In this document: positions 1 to 9,654 of the stretch, piece after piece
Numbering within the stretch: position 1 is the stretch's first letter
Layout: each line of letters begins with the position of its first letter
Assembly (NCBI GenBank): GCA_024636015.1
Contig: JAGXHU010000077.1
Location: 1 to 64,000, forward strand
Reading direction: 5' to 3'
Length of the DNA stretch: 64,000 bases
Source: Halothiobacillus sp.
Lineage (GTDB): Bacteria; Pseudomonadota; Gammaproteobacteria; Halothiobacillales; Halothiobacillaceae
Notes under the pieces: generated by a model
Seen by the model: the letters and a program-made list of their open reading frames with translations, nothing else
What the model was told of the DNA's origin: nothing
Databases searched by the model: none
Translations under genes and position numbers: made by a program

Positions 1-1686
1 CTCGTCACTGCGTTTCGCTTGGCGCTGGAGTCGCTGCAAATCTATTTTTTAGGGTTGCCGGCACCGGGCGAATATGCCGCGCTGCCGCTGATCTGGCGTT
101 TTCTGCTTCCCGCCATCGGGGGGATCACGCTCGGTTTGATTGTGCACCGATTACCGATCGGCATCCGCAATGTCGGCGTGGGTCACGTGATTATCCGGTT
201 TCATCGTTTTGAGGCCGACCTGCCTTGGCGCAATGCGGCAGTCATGTTTTTTAGCGGCATCTATGCGCTCTTGGTTGGCTTGTCGAGCGGACGGGAAGGC
301 CCGGGGATTCACCTCGGCGCCTTCGGTGGCAGCCTGCTGGGCCGGAAGCTCGACCTGCCCCATAACAGCGTGCGCACCCTGGTCGGCTGCGGTGCGGCTG
401 CCGCGATTGCCGCCTCATTCAACACACCTCTGGCTGCCGTGATCTTTGCCCTGGAGCTGATCGTTCGCCAATACACACTGGCGACCTTCATTCCGATCAT
501 GCTGGCATCCTCCGCCGGCGCGCTATTTTCAACCGTCTTTTTCGGCCACAACCCCGCTTTCAATATACAGCTCCTGCATAATCTGGCTCTGTGGGAAGTG
601 CCCATCCTGATCGTATTGGGGCTACTCATCGGCAGCTTCTCCGCGGCCTTCATCCAGATCACCGAAACGGCGATTCACCGAACCTGGCACTGGCCCGTAT
701 GGCTGCGATTCGGTGTTATCGGCGTGCTGACAGGTCTGATCGGCCTGGGACTGCCCCAGGTCATGGGCATCAGTTACAGCCCGGTCGATCTGGCGGCAAG
801 CGCCAAGCTGGCGCTGGGATTGCTGGTATTGCTGGCGATGGCCAAGCTCATTCTGAGCGCGCTCACCTTCGGCTTCGGGCTCCCACTGGGACCGATCGGG
901 TCGTCACTGGTCGTCGGTGGATTCACGGGCAGTGCGGTCGGCACCCTGTTGCTGAATTACACGCAGATCCCCCTGTCCGATGTGGCTTTCTACACGGTTC
1001 TGGGCATGGGGGCGATGATGGGCGCCACGCTGCAAGCCCCTTTGGCCGCACTGACCGCGGTCATCGAATTGACTGGGGACACCGGTGCCATCATGCCGGC
1101 CATGTTGACGATCATCATCGCGAGCCTGACGAGCCGGTCGTTGTTTCACAAGGAAGGCATTTACGACACCGTGCTAAGGGCCAACGCCCACCAGATGCAG
1201 GGCCTGTCCCTCTGGCACAACGCCAACGATGTCGGTATCAGCAGCCTAATCGACCGCAATTTTGCCGAAATTGCACAGCAGTGCACCTGGGACGAGCTGA
1301 CTGCAGCAATCGTGGACACTCCCACCTGGCTGATCGTACGCGACGAAGCGCGTAAACCCATGGGCGTTCTGCCGTTGGCAACGGTGCAGAAACTGCTCAC
1401 CCAACAGATGCAGAATGACGAGAACACGCAGGGCGAGGATACCGCCGACACCTTGAACACCGCCCCGACGACGGGGTCTGAGCCCATTGATCTATCCTCA
1501 GTACTGACCCTCACACCCGTTGAGGCCGTCGATTTGGGGCTCACTTTGAACGAAGCTCGTGAACTCATGCGCAGCAAGCAGGTCGATGTACTGATCGGTC
1601 AACGCATCACGGTCCCACCGTTCAAACGAACCTACGGTGTTCTGACGCGCGCAGATCTGGAGGAATACACGCGTAATGCGGCTTGA
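1..1686 (+). CDS. ClC-type chloride channel/antiporter with C-terminal CBS pair (5' end outside window)
   Basis: The reading frame is open from base 1, so the N-terminus lies outside the window; a TTG at 19 is the first start-like codon but is probably internal. This is an integral membrane protein of the ClC family, which moves chloride, often in exchange for protons. The GREGP motif with the gating glutamate is seen near base 290, followed by many hydrophobic helices. The segment at the place of the usual GSGIP selectivity motif reads VGVGHV, so the chloride-coordinating serine seems to be absent. About 150 C-terminal residues form a degenerate pair of CBS domains, a usual cytosolic regulatory tail. 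The family call is firm; ion specificity is open. Confidence 0.9.
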   Translation, partial: LVTAFRLALESLQIYFLGLPAPGEYAALPLIWRFLLPAIGGITLGLIVHRLPIGIRNVGVGHVIIRFHRFEADLPWRNAAVMFFSGIYALLVGLSSGREGPGIHLGAFGGSLLGRKLDLPHNSVRTLVGCGAAAAIAASFNTPLAAVIFALELIVRQYTLATFIPIMLASSAGALFSTVFFGHNPAFNIQLLHNLALWEVPILIVLGLLIGSFSAAFIQITETAIHRTWHWPVWLRFGVIGVLTGLIGLGLPQVMGISYSPVDLAASAKLALGLLVLLAMAKLILSALTFGFGLPLGPIGSSLVVGGFTGSAVGTLLLNYTQIPLSDVAFYTVLGMGAMMGATLQAPLAALTAVIELTGDTGAIMPAMLTIIIASLTSRSLFHKEGIYDTVLRANAHQMQGLSLWHNANDVGISSLIDRNFAEIAQQCTWDELTAAIVDTPTWLIVRDEARKPMGVLPLATVQKLLTQQMQNDENTQGEDTADTLNTAPTTGSEPIDLSSVLTLTPVEAVDLGLTLNEARELMRSKQVDVLIGQRITVPPFKRTYGVLTRADLEEYTRNAA

Positions 1687-1786
1687 TCCCTGCGGTCATT
1701 TTCGGAAATGGCCAGCCTGGGAAAACCCGTACTGTTTGCTGTAAGCGTCCAAAATCATACACTTCGAAGAATCCACAGGAATAACC

Positions 1787-2311
1787 ATGAACGACCAACC
1801 GCCCACATCGCTTTCCCGTCGAACCTTACTCCGCAGCTTCGGTGCGCTGGGTGTGTTCGGGCTTTTGGCGGGATGCTCGACCGACACACCGGTCAACCTC
1901 ACCCATGTGACCGTGCAAACCATCGAAGGCAAACCCATTGATCTGGCCCAGATCAAAGGCAAGCCCACAGCCATTACCTTCTGGGCGACCACCTGCCCCG
2001 GATGCGTAGAGGAAATCCCGCGTATGGTGGCACTCCAGAAAAAATTCGGCCCCAAAGGCGTCCAGGTGATTGGCATGGCCATGTCCTATGATTCGTTAAG
2101 CCAGCTCCAGGCCATGGTTAAGGAAAAAAACATCGACTATACCGTCTGGCAGGATAAAACCGGCGGCGCTGCAGCTGCCTTCGGCCCAGTCCGTCTCACA
2201 CCGACCTTCTTCGTCCTCGATAGTGCGGGCGTCATCCGTTATCAAAAAATCGGCCCGTTCGATGCCAAGCGGGTCGATCAGCTCCTGACCCAACTAAGCG
2301 CTAACAAGTAA
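1787..2311 (+). CDS. TlpA-like thioredoxin-fold lipoprotein with CPGC active site
   Basis: 174-residue thiol-disulfide oxidoreductase of the TlpA/redoxin family, probably tethered on the periplasmic side of a membrane. The N-terminus has a twin-arginine pair (residues 11-12, SRRTLL), a hydrophobic stretch and a lipobox ending in LAGC with Cys30, so it combines Tat-like and lipoprotein export features. The active site is C70-P-G-C73 in WATTCPGC. The fold continues through a typical VRLTPTFFVLD segment with the cis-proline. Such proteins reduce disulfides in cytochrome c maturation or in other periplasmic partners; no ccm gene is nearby, so the partner is unknown. It appears to be a single gene with about 100 bases upstream. 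Confidence 0.85.
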   Translation: MNDQPPTSLSRRTLLRSFGALGVFGLLAGCSTDTPVNLTHVTVQTIEGKPIDLAQIKGKPTAITFWATTCPGCVEEIPRMVALQKKFGPKGVQVIGMAMSYDSLSQLQAMVKEKNIDYTVWQDKTGGAAAAFGPVRLTPTFFVLDSAGVIRYQKIGPFDAKRVDQLLTQLSANK

Positions 2312-2396
2312 AACGACCAATCCATGATCGATCACAAAGATCGCGGTGGGATTTGTTACACTCGTGCGTATTTGTTGCATTTAGACTAGGGCCGAC

Positions 2397-3161
2397 ATGA
2401 GCGTCACGATCAAAAACCCGGAAGAAGTCGAAAAGATTCGCATCGCCAGCCTGCTGGCCACCGAGGTCCTCAACCTCCTTCGGTCACTGGTGGTCGCTGG
2501 CGTCACCACCGAACACCTGAACGACGTGGCCCATCAGCACATCACTCAGGTGCAAGGGGGTATCCCCGCCACGCTGGGATATCACGGTTTCCCCAAATCC
2601 CTCTGCACTTCGCTGAACCATCAGGTCTGTCACGGCATTCCCGGCAGTCGAATTTTGCAGAATAGCGACATCCTCAACATCGATGTCACCGTCATCAAGG
2701 ACGGCTGGTTTGGTGACACCTCGGCCATGTACACCGTCGGCACCCCCTCGATCCGGGCACAACGTCTGATCGACGTAACCTACGAGGCCATGATGCGGGG
2801 CATCGAAGCCGTGCGGCCGGGCGCCACGCTGGGCGATGTCGGATATGCCATCCAAAAAACGGCTGAAGCCAGCGGTTTTTCCGTGGTACGAGAATATTGC
2901 GGGCACGGCCTTGGGCGCAATTTCCACGAAGAACCCCAGGTACTGCATTACGGCAAGCCCGGCGAGGGCCTCATCCTGGAACCGAGCATGGTGTTCACCA
3001 TCGAGCCGATGATCAACGCGGGCAAAAAAGACATCAAGCTCCTGAACGACGGCTGGACCGTCGTGACCAAGGATCGTTCGCTCTCCGCCCAATGGGAACA
3101 CACCGTTGCGGTCACGGAAACGGGCGTCGAAATCCTGAGCGGCGCGGCCCACCCCGAATAA
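2397..3161 (+). CDS. map: methionine aminopeptidase type I
   Basis: 254 residues, normal for bacterial type I enzymes, which remove the initiator methionine from nascent proteins in the cytosol. All five metal ligands are visible in order: the two aspartates in LNIDVTVIKDGWFGD, the histidine in CGHGLGRNFHEEP, and the two glutamates in FTIEPMI and QWEHTVAV. The start is ATG at 2397 after a weak purine-rich stretch. The gene lies 53 bases before glnD on the same strand; map next to glnD is a common arrangement in gammaproteobacteria. Confidence 0.96.
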   Translation: MSVTIKNPEEVEKIRIASLLATEVLNLLRSLVVAGVTTEHLNDVAHQHITQVQGGIPATLGYHGFPKSLCTSLNHQVCHGIPGSRILQNSDILNIDVTVIKDGWFGDTSAMYTVGTPSIRAQRLIDVTYEAMMRGIEAVRPGATLGDVGYAIQKTAEASGFSVVREYCGHGLGRNFHEEPQVLHYGKPGEGLILEPSMVFTIEPMINAGKKDIKLLNDGWTVVTKDRSLSAQWEHTVAVTETGVEILSGAAHPE

Positions 3162-3214
3162 GCCCGAGCGCCCGCTTGCGCCCAGTCTCCCGTCCATCGA
3201 GGTATCCCCAAGAC

Positions 3215-5818
3215 ATGATGACGTCGGCTTCCACCCAACACGCGACCACCGCACTTCAGCAGCAGATCGCGGATCTGCATGCCCGGTGGCCCGAAGCCAT
3301 CGTCGACAACCAGCGCGCCGAACAATTTCTGACCGAACTGAGCGATCAGATCGACCTGTTTTTACGCATCCTGTGGCCCGCCACTTTCACAGGTCAGGCC
3401 ATTGCCCTTGTGGCCGTGGGTGGCTACGGGCGGCGCGAGCAATTTCCGCATTCGGACATCGATCTGTTGATCCTGATCGACGACCATCGCTGGGACGAGC
3501 CCATCCACACCTTTTTATACGCCCTGTGGGATGAGGGCCTGCCGATCGGCCACGCCGTCCGCACGATCGACGAATGCATTGTGGCGGGCAAGGAGGACGT
3601 GACTGTCTACACCAACCTGCTCGACGCCCGCCTGATTACCGGCGATACAGCACTGTTCGACGCAATGACCAAGGTGATTCGCTCCGATCAAATCACCCAG
3701 GACTGGCCGTTTTTCCTTGCGAAAATGGCTGAACAGAACCAGCGCTACGAGGCCCAGGATTCCATGGGTGCGCGCATCGAACCCAATATCAAGGAAAGTC
3801 CCGGCGGGCTGCGTGACTTGCAAACCATCCGCTGGATCGGCAACCGCGTGACCCAAGCCGGCACCCTGGCCGCCATGCATCGCGCCGAGCTGTTGCGCGA
3901 TCAAGAATGGCAAGCTCTTGAAGCAGCCCAGGGATTTTTGTTCCGCGTACGCATCGGCCTGCACGCCCTGGCCGGTCGCGGTGAAGAGCGGCTACTGCTC
4001 ATGCATCAAAAGGCATTGGCGGCGCACTTCCAGTTTACGGCGGATGACGACGGCAATCTGGCCGTAGAGCACTTCATGCAGGAATACTTCCGTGCCACCA
4101 TTGAAGTCGAGCGACTCAACCTTCTGATATTGCAAAATTTCCGCGAACAGCTCGACCCGCATCCGGTGACCCGCATCCTTCCGATCAACCCCCGATTCCA
4201 AATTCGCGGGCATTTGCTGGAAACGACGGATGCCCAGGTGTTCATGCGCGCACCGACTGCGATGCTAGAACTTTTTTTATTACTGGCCATGCGTCCGGAG
4301 CTACGCGGCATGAGCGCCTCAACGGCGCGCCAGCTGCGCGCTAACCTTTCGGTCATCGATGCCGGTTTCCGTAGAAATCCCCACGCCCATCAACTCTTCC
4401 TGTCCATCCTACGGGTGGAGCAGGGCGTATATCGGGCCCTCAAGGCCATGAATCTCTCCGGCGTGCTGGCCGCCTATATCCCGGCCTTCGGCGAGATCGT
4501 CGGGCTGATGCAATTCGATTTGTTCCATGCCTATACCGTCGACGCGCACACGCTCCTCGTCATCCGCAATCTACGCCGCCTGTCCCGCCCGGAGTTCACC
4601 GCCGAACTCCCGTTTGCCGCCGCCGTTTTCCAGCGCGTCGAACAACCGGAAATTCTGTATCTCGCCGGGTTATTCCACGACATTGCCAAGGGTCGCGGTG
4701 GCGACCATGCGTTGTTGGGTGCCGTAGACGCCCACGACTTCGGCGTGCAGCACCGCTTGCCAGCGGCCACCATTCTTAGATTGTCGTGGCTCGTGGAGCA
4801 TCATTTGCTGATGTCCTTTACCGCTCAGCGCCGTGACATTGATGATCCAGCCATTATTCGAGAATTCGCGCTCAAAGTCGGCAGCCTGGCCAGACTCGAC
4901 GACTTGTACTTGCTCACGGTAGCCGACATTCGCGCCACCAACCCCAATCTTTGGAATTCCTGGCGCGACGCGCTGCTCAAGCGCCTACACCAACTCACCC
5001 ATGCCTGGTTTCGGGAAGGAGAGCAAAGCGCCCAAGAAACGATTGCGGCCACCCGCGCGGATGCTCAGCGCCAGGGTATTGCCACCGGACTGCCCGCACC
5101 GGGCTTGCACGACTGGCTCACCGCACTACCGGATGATTACTTCTTGCGTACCGATCTGGGCCCCATTCTGCACCATGCCCAACTGGCGCTGAGCCAACCG
5201 CTCCCCCTGCTCTGGATCAGTAGCGACCCGGATCAACATGCGACGAAAATCCTGATTTTAGCCGCCGATCACCCCGCTCTGTTTGCGCACATTGTGGCTG
5301 AAATAGACCGCGCGGGATTGAATGTGCAGTCGGCCAACCTGACACTGATCGCAAGCAGCCAGCCCGATCAGCCGGATCGTGCCCTGTTCGAGTTTTTTGT
5401 TTTAGGCGGGCAGGGAACGCCCATGCTGGATCCCTGGAGCCTCGATCACTTGGCTGCGCATATCCGTGCCCGACTCGCCCACCCCGATAGCCCGGCCGCC
5501 ACTGTCTCACGGCGAACCACACCGCAACTCGCCAGTCTGGATGTGGCCACCCAGATAGAATTCATGACTGACGCGGTCCGTCAACGCACCCTCATACAAA
5601 TCAGCACCAAGGACCGACCTGGTTTGCTCGCGGATCTCACGGATGCCTTTGCCCAATCCGGTATCTTTCTGCGGCATGCCCGAATCAGCACGCTGGGCGA
5701 ACGTGTTGAGGATGCGTTCTATGTGGTCGATGCCCAGGATCAATCCATCGAAAAACCCGAGATTCTGGGCAAATTGGAAACCGCACTCCGGGCCGCCATT
5801 CACAGTTGGTATCGGTAA
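3215..5818 (+). CDS. glnD: bifunctional PII uridylyltransferase/uridylyl-removing enzyme
   Basis: 867 residues from ATG 3215. The frame stays open upstream into map, but this start gives the usual GlnD length and N-terminus. GlnD adds UMP to PII proteins under nitrogen limitation and removes it when glutamine is high. Domains in order: nucleotidyltransferase with GGYGRREQFPHSDIDL at residues 69-84 (the two catalytic aspartates are present), a helical GlnE-like linker, an HD hydrolase with LFHDIAKGRGGDH near residue 488, and two ACT domains from about 678 and 792 that bind glutamine. The stop codon overlaps the next start (TAATG), so the downstream pseudouridine synthase is probably translationally coupled. 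Confidence 0.96.
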   Translation: MMTSASTQHATTALQQQIADLHARWPEAIVDNQRAEQFLTELSDQIDLFLRILWPATFTGQAIALVAVGGYGRREQFPHSDIDLLILIDDHRWDEPIHTFLYALWDEGLPIGHAVRTIDECIVAGKEDVTVYTNLLDARLITGDTALFDAMTKVIRSDQITQDWPFFLAKMAEQNQRYEAQDSMGARIEPNIKESPGGLRDLQTIRWIGNRVTQAGTLAAMHRAELLRDQEWQALEAAQGFLFRVRIGLHALAGRGEERLLLMHQKALAAHFQFTADDDGNLAVEHFMQEYFRATIEVERLNLLILQNFREQLDPHPVTRILPINPRFQIRGHLLETTDAQVFMRAPTAMLELFLLLAMRPELRGMSASTARQLRANLSVIDAGFRRNPHAHQLFLSILRVEQGVYRALKAMNLSGVLAAYIPAFGEIVGLMQFDLFHAYTVDAHTLLVIRNLRRLSRPEFTAELPFAAAVFQRVEQPEILYLAGLFHDIAKGRGGDHALLGAVDAHDFGVQHRLPAATILRLSWLVEHHLLMSFTAQRRDIDDPAIIREFALKVGSLARLDDLYLLTVADIRATNPNLWNSWRDALLKRLHQLTHAWFREGEQSAQETIAATRADAQRQGIATGLPAPGLHDWLTALPDDYFLRTDLGPILHHAQLALSQPLPLLWISSDPDQHATKILILAADHPALFAHIVAEIDRAGLNVQSANLTLIASSQPDQPDRALFEFFVLGGQGTPMLDPWSLDHLAAHIRARLAHPDSPAATVSRRTTPQLASLDVATQIEFMTDAVRQRTLIQISTKDRPGLLADLTDAFAQSGIFLRHARISTLGERVEDAFYVVDAQDQSIEKPEILGKLETALRAAIHSWYR

Positions 5819-6474
5819 TGACCACGAGACAACCCCCAGGTGTCACCGATACCTGCGAGCCCTGGTTGCTGTGCGCGGAACAACGGGATTTCCTGGTGGT
5901 TGGCAAACCAACGCGAATGCTTTCAGTACCCGGCAAAGAAGCGCACAAGCAGGATTGCCTGATCACCCGGGTACAACAGGAATTCCCCGAGGCGCGCATC
6001 GTCCATCGGCTGGACTGGGACACCTCGGGCCTGCTCGTGCTGGCACGCAACGCACGGGCGCACAGCCTACTCTCGCAAGCCTTTCAGAACCGGAAAACGC
6101 AAAAACGCTATATCGCCCGGATCGATGAACCGCTAGCCCCGGCCGAAGGGAACATCGACCGCCCCATCGGCCCGGATCTCGATCGACGACCGCGCTATCG
6201 AATCGACCCGGAACACGGCCGCCCCTCACAGACCCGCTACCGGACTCTGGATACTCAACCCGACTTCACGCGGATTGCGCTCGAACCGATTACCGGGCGC
6301 TCCCATCAGCTGCGGGTCCATCTGCTGTCGCTCGGTCGTCCGATTCAGGGCGACTCGCTCTATCACCCCGAACATGCACGCCACGACCGACTCATGTTGC
6401 ACGCAGAGCAACTGGGATTCCCCGATCCTGAAACGGGGATATGGCAGCAATACGAGCTCCCCGCCCCTTTCTAA
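5818..6474 (+). CDS. RluA-family RNA pseudouridine synthase
   Basis: 218 residues from ATG 5818, whose A is the last base of the glnD stop. The enzyme isomerises uridine to pseudouridine in rRNA or tRNA. The family motif HRLDWDTSGLLVL is at about residues 62-74, with the catalytic aspartate in the D-x-x-T-S-G core; further family blocks are KRYIARI and PITGRSHQLRVHL. No S4 RNA-binding domain precedes it, so it resembles the short RluA type (23S U746 and tRNA U32) more than RluC or RluD. The exact target cannot be read from sequence. Confidence 0.88.
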   Translation: MTTRQPPGVTDTCEPWLLCAEQRDFLVVGKPTRMLSVPGKEAHKQDCLITRVQQEFPEARIVHRLDWDTSGLLVLARNARAHSLLSQAFQNRKTQKRYIARIDEPLAPAEGNIDRPIGPDLDRRPRYRIDPEHGRPSQTRYRTLDTQPDFTRIALEPITGRSHQLRVHLLSLGRPIQGDSLYHPEHARHDRLMLHAEQLGFPDPETGIWQQYELPAPF

Positions 6475-6480
6475 CGCACC

Positions 6481-6888
6481 TCAAACGGCGGCGCCCTCAC
6501 TGGGCCGAGCCACCAGTTCCAGGGCATTGCCATCCGGATCGCGCAGGAACACCGCATCCCGCCCGGATTGTGATTGGGTAAATGGCCAGTTCATGGCCTC
6601 CAGCCTCCTGATGAACGGCACCGTCGACGCCACGCGTAGTGCGACATGCCGGTCCCGCCCACCATGCCGTGGGCGACCATCCACGGGATCGGGGTTCGGC
6701 AACTGCAGCACGTGCAGGTCGACCCCTTCCGTTAGCCGTAACCATGCCCCTGGAAAACCCAGATCTGGCCGAGCTACTTCCGACAACCCGATCACCTTCT
6801 GATAAAACGCCGTAGCGATAGCGACATCGGCCACCATCACACTCACATGATCCACAGCCAGAATCACCGGCTCGATCGATTCACTCAT
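6481..6888 (-). CDS. VOC-superfamily (glyoxalase/dioxygenase-like) protein
   Basis: 135 residues, one vicinal-oxygen-chelate module. The N-terminal half has LAVDHVSVMVADVAIATAFYQ with the metal-ligand-type histidine, and the C-terminal half ends RDPDGNALELV, the classic glyoxalase signature with the metal-ligand glutamate. GRPRHGGRDRHVALRV supplies a further histidine. Members act as glyoxalase I-like lyases, dioxygenases or resistance proteins; substrate unknown. Its stop is only 6 bases past the convergent stop of the pseudouridine synthase, and its 5' end is divergent from dapC. Confidence 0.8.
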   Translation of the reverse strand: MSESIEPVILAVDHVSVMVADVAIATAFYQKVIGLSEVARPDLGFPGAWLRLTEGVDLHVLQLPNPDPVDGRPRHGGRDRHVALRVASTVPFIRRLEAMNWPFTQSQSGRDAVFLRDPDGNALELVARPSEGAAV

Positions 6889-6950
6889 CGTTACACTCCA
6901 AGTCCATCACGTATACTACGGGCCACATTTACCGAACCTCAGACCGCACC

Positions 6951-8156
6951 ATGAATCCTGATCTCGCCCGCCTCCATCCCTATCCCTTTGAAAAACTGGC
7001 TGAGCTCAAGGCGGGCATCACGCCCACGACCACCGCCAAACACATCGCCCTATCGATTGGCGAACCCCAGCATGCGCCACCTGCCGTGGCCATGACGGCC
7101 ATGGCCGAATCGCTGGGTGGACTGGCGCGCTATCCACTCACCCGTGGCGAGCGCAGCTTGCGACAAGCCATTGCCGATTGGCTGACGCGCCGCTTTTCGC
7201 TCACCGCCGGGCAGGTTGATCCCGATCGACACGTGCTACCGGTTGCCGGCACCCGCGAGGCGCTATTTTCCTTTGCTCAAGCGGTCATTGCCAAACCGAC
7301 CGATCCGACAGCGCCCCGCCCCTTGGTGCTCATGCCCAATCCGTTCTACCAGATTTACGAAGGCGCTGCCTTGCTGGCCGGGGCAGAACCCTATTACTAC
7401 CCGACAGACGCAACCAATGATTTTCTGCCGGATTTTAGTGCCATTCCCGCCGAAATTTGGGCGCGCGCACAGCTGATTTACGTCTGTTCACCGGGCAACC
7501 CGAGCGGTGCGGTGATTGATCGCGCACGCTATCAGACCCTGCTGACGCTGGCCGACCGGCACGATGTGCTCATCGCAGCCGACGAATGCTATTCGGAAAT
7601 CTATGATGACCGCGCCGTACCGCCCGCCGGTCTGCTCGAAATCGCCCATGAACTGGGGCGCAATGACTTTAGCCGCATTGTCGTATTCCACAGCCTGTCC
7701 AAGCGCTCGAACCTACCCGGCCTGCGCTCCGGATTTGTTGCCGGCGATGCAACGGTTCTCGAACAGTATTTGCGCTACCGCACTTACCAGGGCTGCGCGC
7801 TCTCACTCCCCGTGCAAATGACGAGCATTGCCGCCTGGAACGACGAACACCACGTCCAGGAAAACCGGCGCCACTACCGCGAAAAGTTTGATGCCGTGCT
7901 GGATATCCTATCGCCGGTACTTCCGGCCCGTCGGCCGAATGCCGGATTCTACCTATGGACCGATGTCGGCGGCGATGAACGCGAATTCTGTCGTGCCCTG
8001 TTTGCCGAACAGAACATCACAGCTTTGCCTGGCCGCTACCTGTCTCGCGCCGTAGATGGGGTCGACCCCGGGGCTGGTTTTGTGCGCATGGCGCTCGTCG
8101 CAGAACTCGCCGACTGCGTGGATGCCGCACAACGGATTCGGGCTTTTCTCAGTTAG
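6951..8156 (+). CDS. dapC: N-succinyldiaminopimelate aminotransferase
   Basis: 401-residue fold-type I PLP aminotransferase. The opening MNPDLARLHPYPFEKLAELKAG block and the overall length match the DapC type known from proteobacteria. The PLP lysine is in FHSLSKRSNLPGLRSGF; nearby VCSPGNPSGAVI and AADECYSEIYDD carry the asparagine and aspartate that hold the cofactor. It converts succinyl-amino-ketopimelate to succinyl-diaminopimelate in lysine and peptidoglycan synthesis. dapD, the preceding enzyme of the same succinylase branch, lies at 20667 in this window, which supports the assignment over a generic aspartate aminotransferase. Confidence 0.88.
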   Translation: MNPDLARLHPYPFEKLAELKAGITPTTTAKHIALSIGEPQHAPPAVAMTAMAESLGGLARYPLTRGERSLRQAIADWLTRRFSLTAGQVDPDRHVLPVAGTREALFSFAQAVIAKPTDPTAPRPLVLMPNPFYQIYEGAALLAGAEPYYYPTDATNDFLPDFSAIPAEIWARAQLIYVCSPGNPSGAVIDRARYQTLLTLADRHDVLIAADECYSEIYDDRAVPPAGLLEIAHELGRNDFSRIVVFHSLSKRSNLPGLRSGFVAGDATVLEQYLRYRTYQGCALSLPVQMTSIAAWNDEHHVQENRRHYREKFDAVLDILSPVLPARRPNAGFYLWTDVGGDEREFCRALFAEQNITALPGRYLSRAVDGVDPGAGFVRMALVAELADCVDAAQRIRAFLS

Positions 8157-8241
8157 CCCTGAATACGTCCAACCCAGACGGCTTCACTGGTGTGGTGTTT
8201 TTATCCGCAATGAATCGACACACCCGTAGCCTCCTGATTCG

Positions 8242-9474
8242 CTATTCGCGCGACTCAAGCAAATCGGCCAGCATCTCGGCTGTGGCGGCGGATAGCGTCC
8301 ATCCTAGGTGTCCGTGGCCGGTGTTGTAATACACATTCTCACGCCGACCACGACCAACTCTCGGCATCATATTTGGCATCATGGGGCGCAAACCGGCCCA
8401 GGGAATCACTTGACGAGTATTGATCTCGGGAAAATATGACTGCACCCAATCGACCAAGGGTTTGATCCGGTCGGCCCGAATATCCTGGTTATAGCCGTTG
8501 AATTCCGCCGTACCGGCCACGCGGAGACGATCAACCCCAAGGCGACTGGACACGAGCTTGGTCGCATCATCCAGTAAGCTGACATTCGGTGCGGCGCGCT
8601 GGCTTTGCTCATCGGTCAGCGGCACCGTAATCGAATACCCTTTGACCGGGTAAATATTGAGGCGATCACCCAGCGATGCCGCCAGCGAACGGCTGCGCAC
8701 CCCGGCGCAGATCACCACCGCATCGAAAGCCAAAGCCGAAGTCGGGGCCGAAGCCGGGGTGTGCGCTTCATTGATATCCACCTGAACCGTCGACCCAGAA
8801 CTGTGCACGGCCCTAACATCACGGTTCCAGAGAAAACGAGCCCCCAAACGCTCGGCCGCCGCCGCAAGCCCCTGAGAAAATTTATGAAGATCCCCGCTGG
8901 CATCGCTTTCGGTGAGATACCCCCCGTAAAACCGCCCCGTGAGGGCCGGCTCAATCTCGCGCATTTCCTCCGGTGTCACGGCACGGCGTGTCAATCCACC
9001 CGCAGCCAGCAGTTTCGATACATGCCCCGCATGTTCGAAACTCGACTGCGTGCGGTAAAAGTGCAGAATACCTCGTTGTTTCAAATCAAAATCGATCTGT
9101 TCCGTCTCCGCCCAGTCATATAAGTACTGCCGCGCGGCAATCGCCAAACGTGTCGTTTCGATGGTATTGCTTTTATAATTGGGCACATTGGACACAAATT
9201 CGGCGAACCAGCTTAATTTGTGCCAGCTGGGCTTGGGGTTCACCAGTAACGGTGCGTCCTTACGCATCATCCATTGCATGCCATGGAAAATAGTGGGCCA
9301 ACTGTTCCACACCTCGGCATTAGACGCGGAAAGCTGGCCACCATTGGCATACGACGTTTCCATCGCTGCGTAACGATTTTTTTCGAATACCGTCACCGCG
9401 AAGCCACGCTTGGCGAGCGCGTACGCTGTCGTCACGCCCGTAATACCCCCACCAATGACAGCAATTGATCGCAT
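8242..9474 (-). CDS. dadA: D-amino-acid dehydrogenase small subunit
   Basis: 410-residue FAD-dependent oxidoreductase of the DAO family. The dinucleotide-binding motif is at the N-terminus (VIGGGITGVTTAYALAKRG), followed by the DadA-typical ETSYANGGQLSASNAEVWN and a C-terminal NTGHGHLGWTLS block that closes the FAD site. DadA oxidises D-amino acids, mainly D-alanine, to keto acids, passing electrons to the respiratory chain. No alanine racemase (dadX) is adjacent. Transcribed away from the porin gene at 9655. Confidence is good for the family; a glycine-oxidase-like relative is the alternative. Confidence 0.85.
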   Translation of the reverse strand: MRSIAVIGGGITGVTTAYALAKRGFAVTVFEKNRYAAMETSYANGGQLSASNAEVWNSWPTIFHGMQWMMRKDAPLLVNPKPSWHKLSWFAEFVSNVPNYKSNTIETTRLAIAARQYLYDWAETEQIDFDLKQRGILHFYRTQSSFEHAGHVSKLLAAGGLTRRAVTPEEMREIEPALTGRFYGGYLTESDASGDLHKFSQGLAAAAERLGARFLWNRDVRAVHSSGSTVQVDINEAHTPASAPTSALAFDAVVICAGVRSRSLAASLGDRLNIYPVKGYSITVPLTDEQSQRAAPNVSLLDDATKLVSSRLGVDRLRVAGTAEFNGYNQDIRADRIKPLVDWVQSYFPEINTRQVIPWAGLRPMMPNMMPRVGRGRRENVYYNTGHGHLGWTLSAATAEMLADLLESRE

Positions 9475-9625
9475 GAATACACAACCTCCAAATAAGAAGC
9501 CGTCAAAGCCCGGCTGAGAACACCCTGGATAAGAAAGTATCCAGACACGTATAGCGTATCGTACTCACGTCCCCGATCGAGCCCAAGAAGCGAAAAAGCC
9601 AAGTCAACTGTACGACCTTGAAAAA

Positions 9626-9644
9626 CGAAATGAGATTCATTATC
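9626..9644. promoter_or_regulatory. Fur-box-like operator upstream of the first OprB-type porin
   Basis: The 19 bases CGAAATGAGATTCATTATC match the classical Fur consensus GATAATGATWATCATTATC at 14 of 19 positions by eye. It ends 10 bases before the porin ATG at 9655, a position where a bound repressor would block initiation. A 13-base core, AATGAGATTCATT, recurs with one change upstream of the second porin at 10860-10872. Confidence 0.45.
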
Positions 9645-9654
9645 ATCCTTGCCC

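Noticed and set aside
2897-3214. Upstream extension of the glnD frame into map
   Set aside because: The extra 106 residues overlap map, have no GlnD similarity, and the ATG at 3215 gives normal family length.
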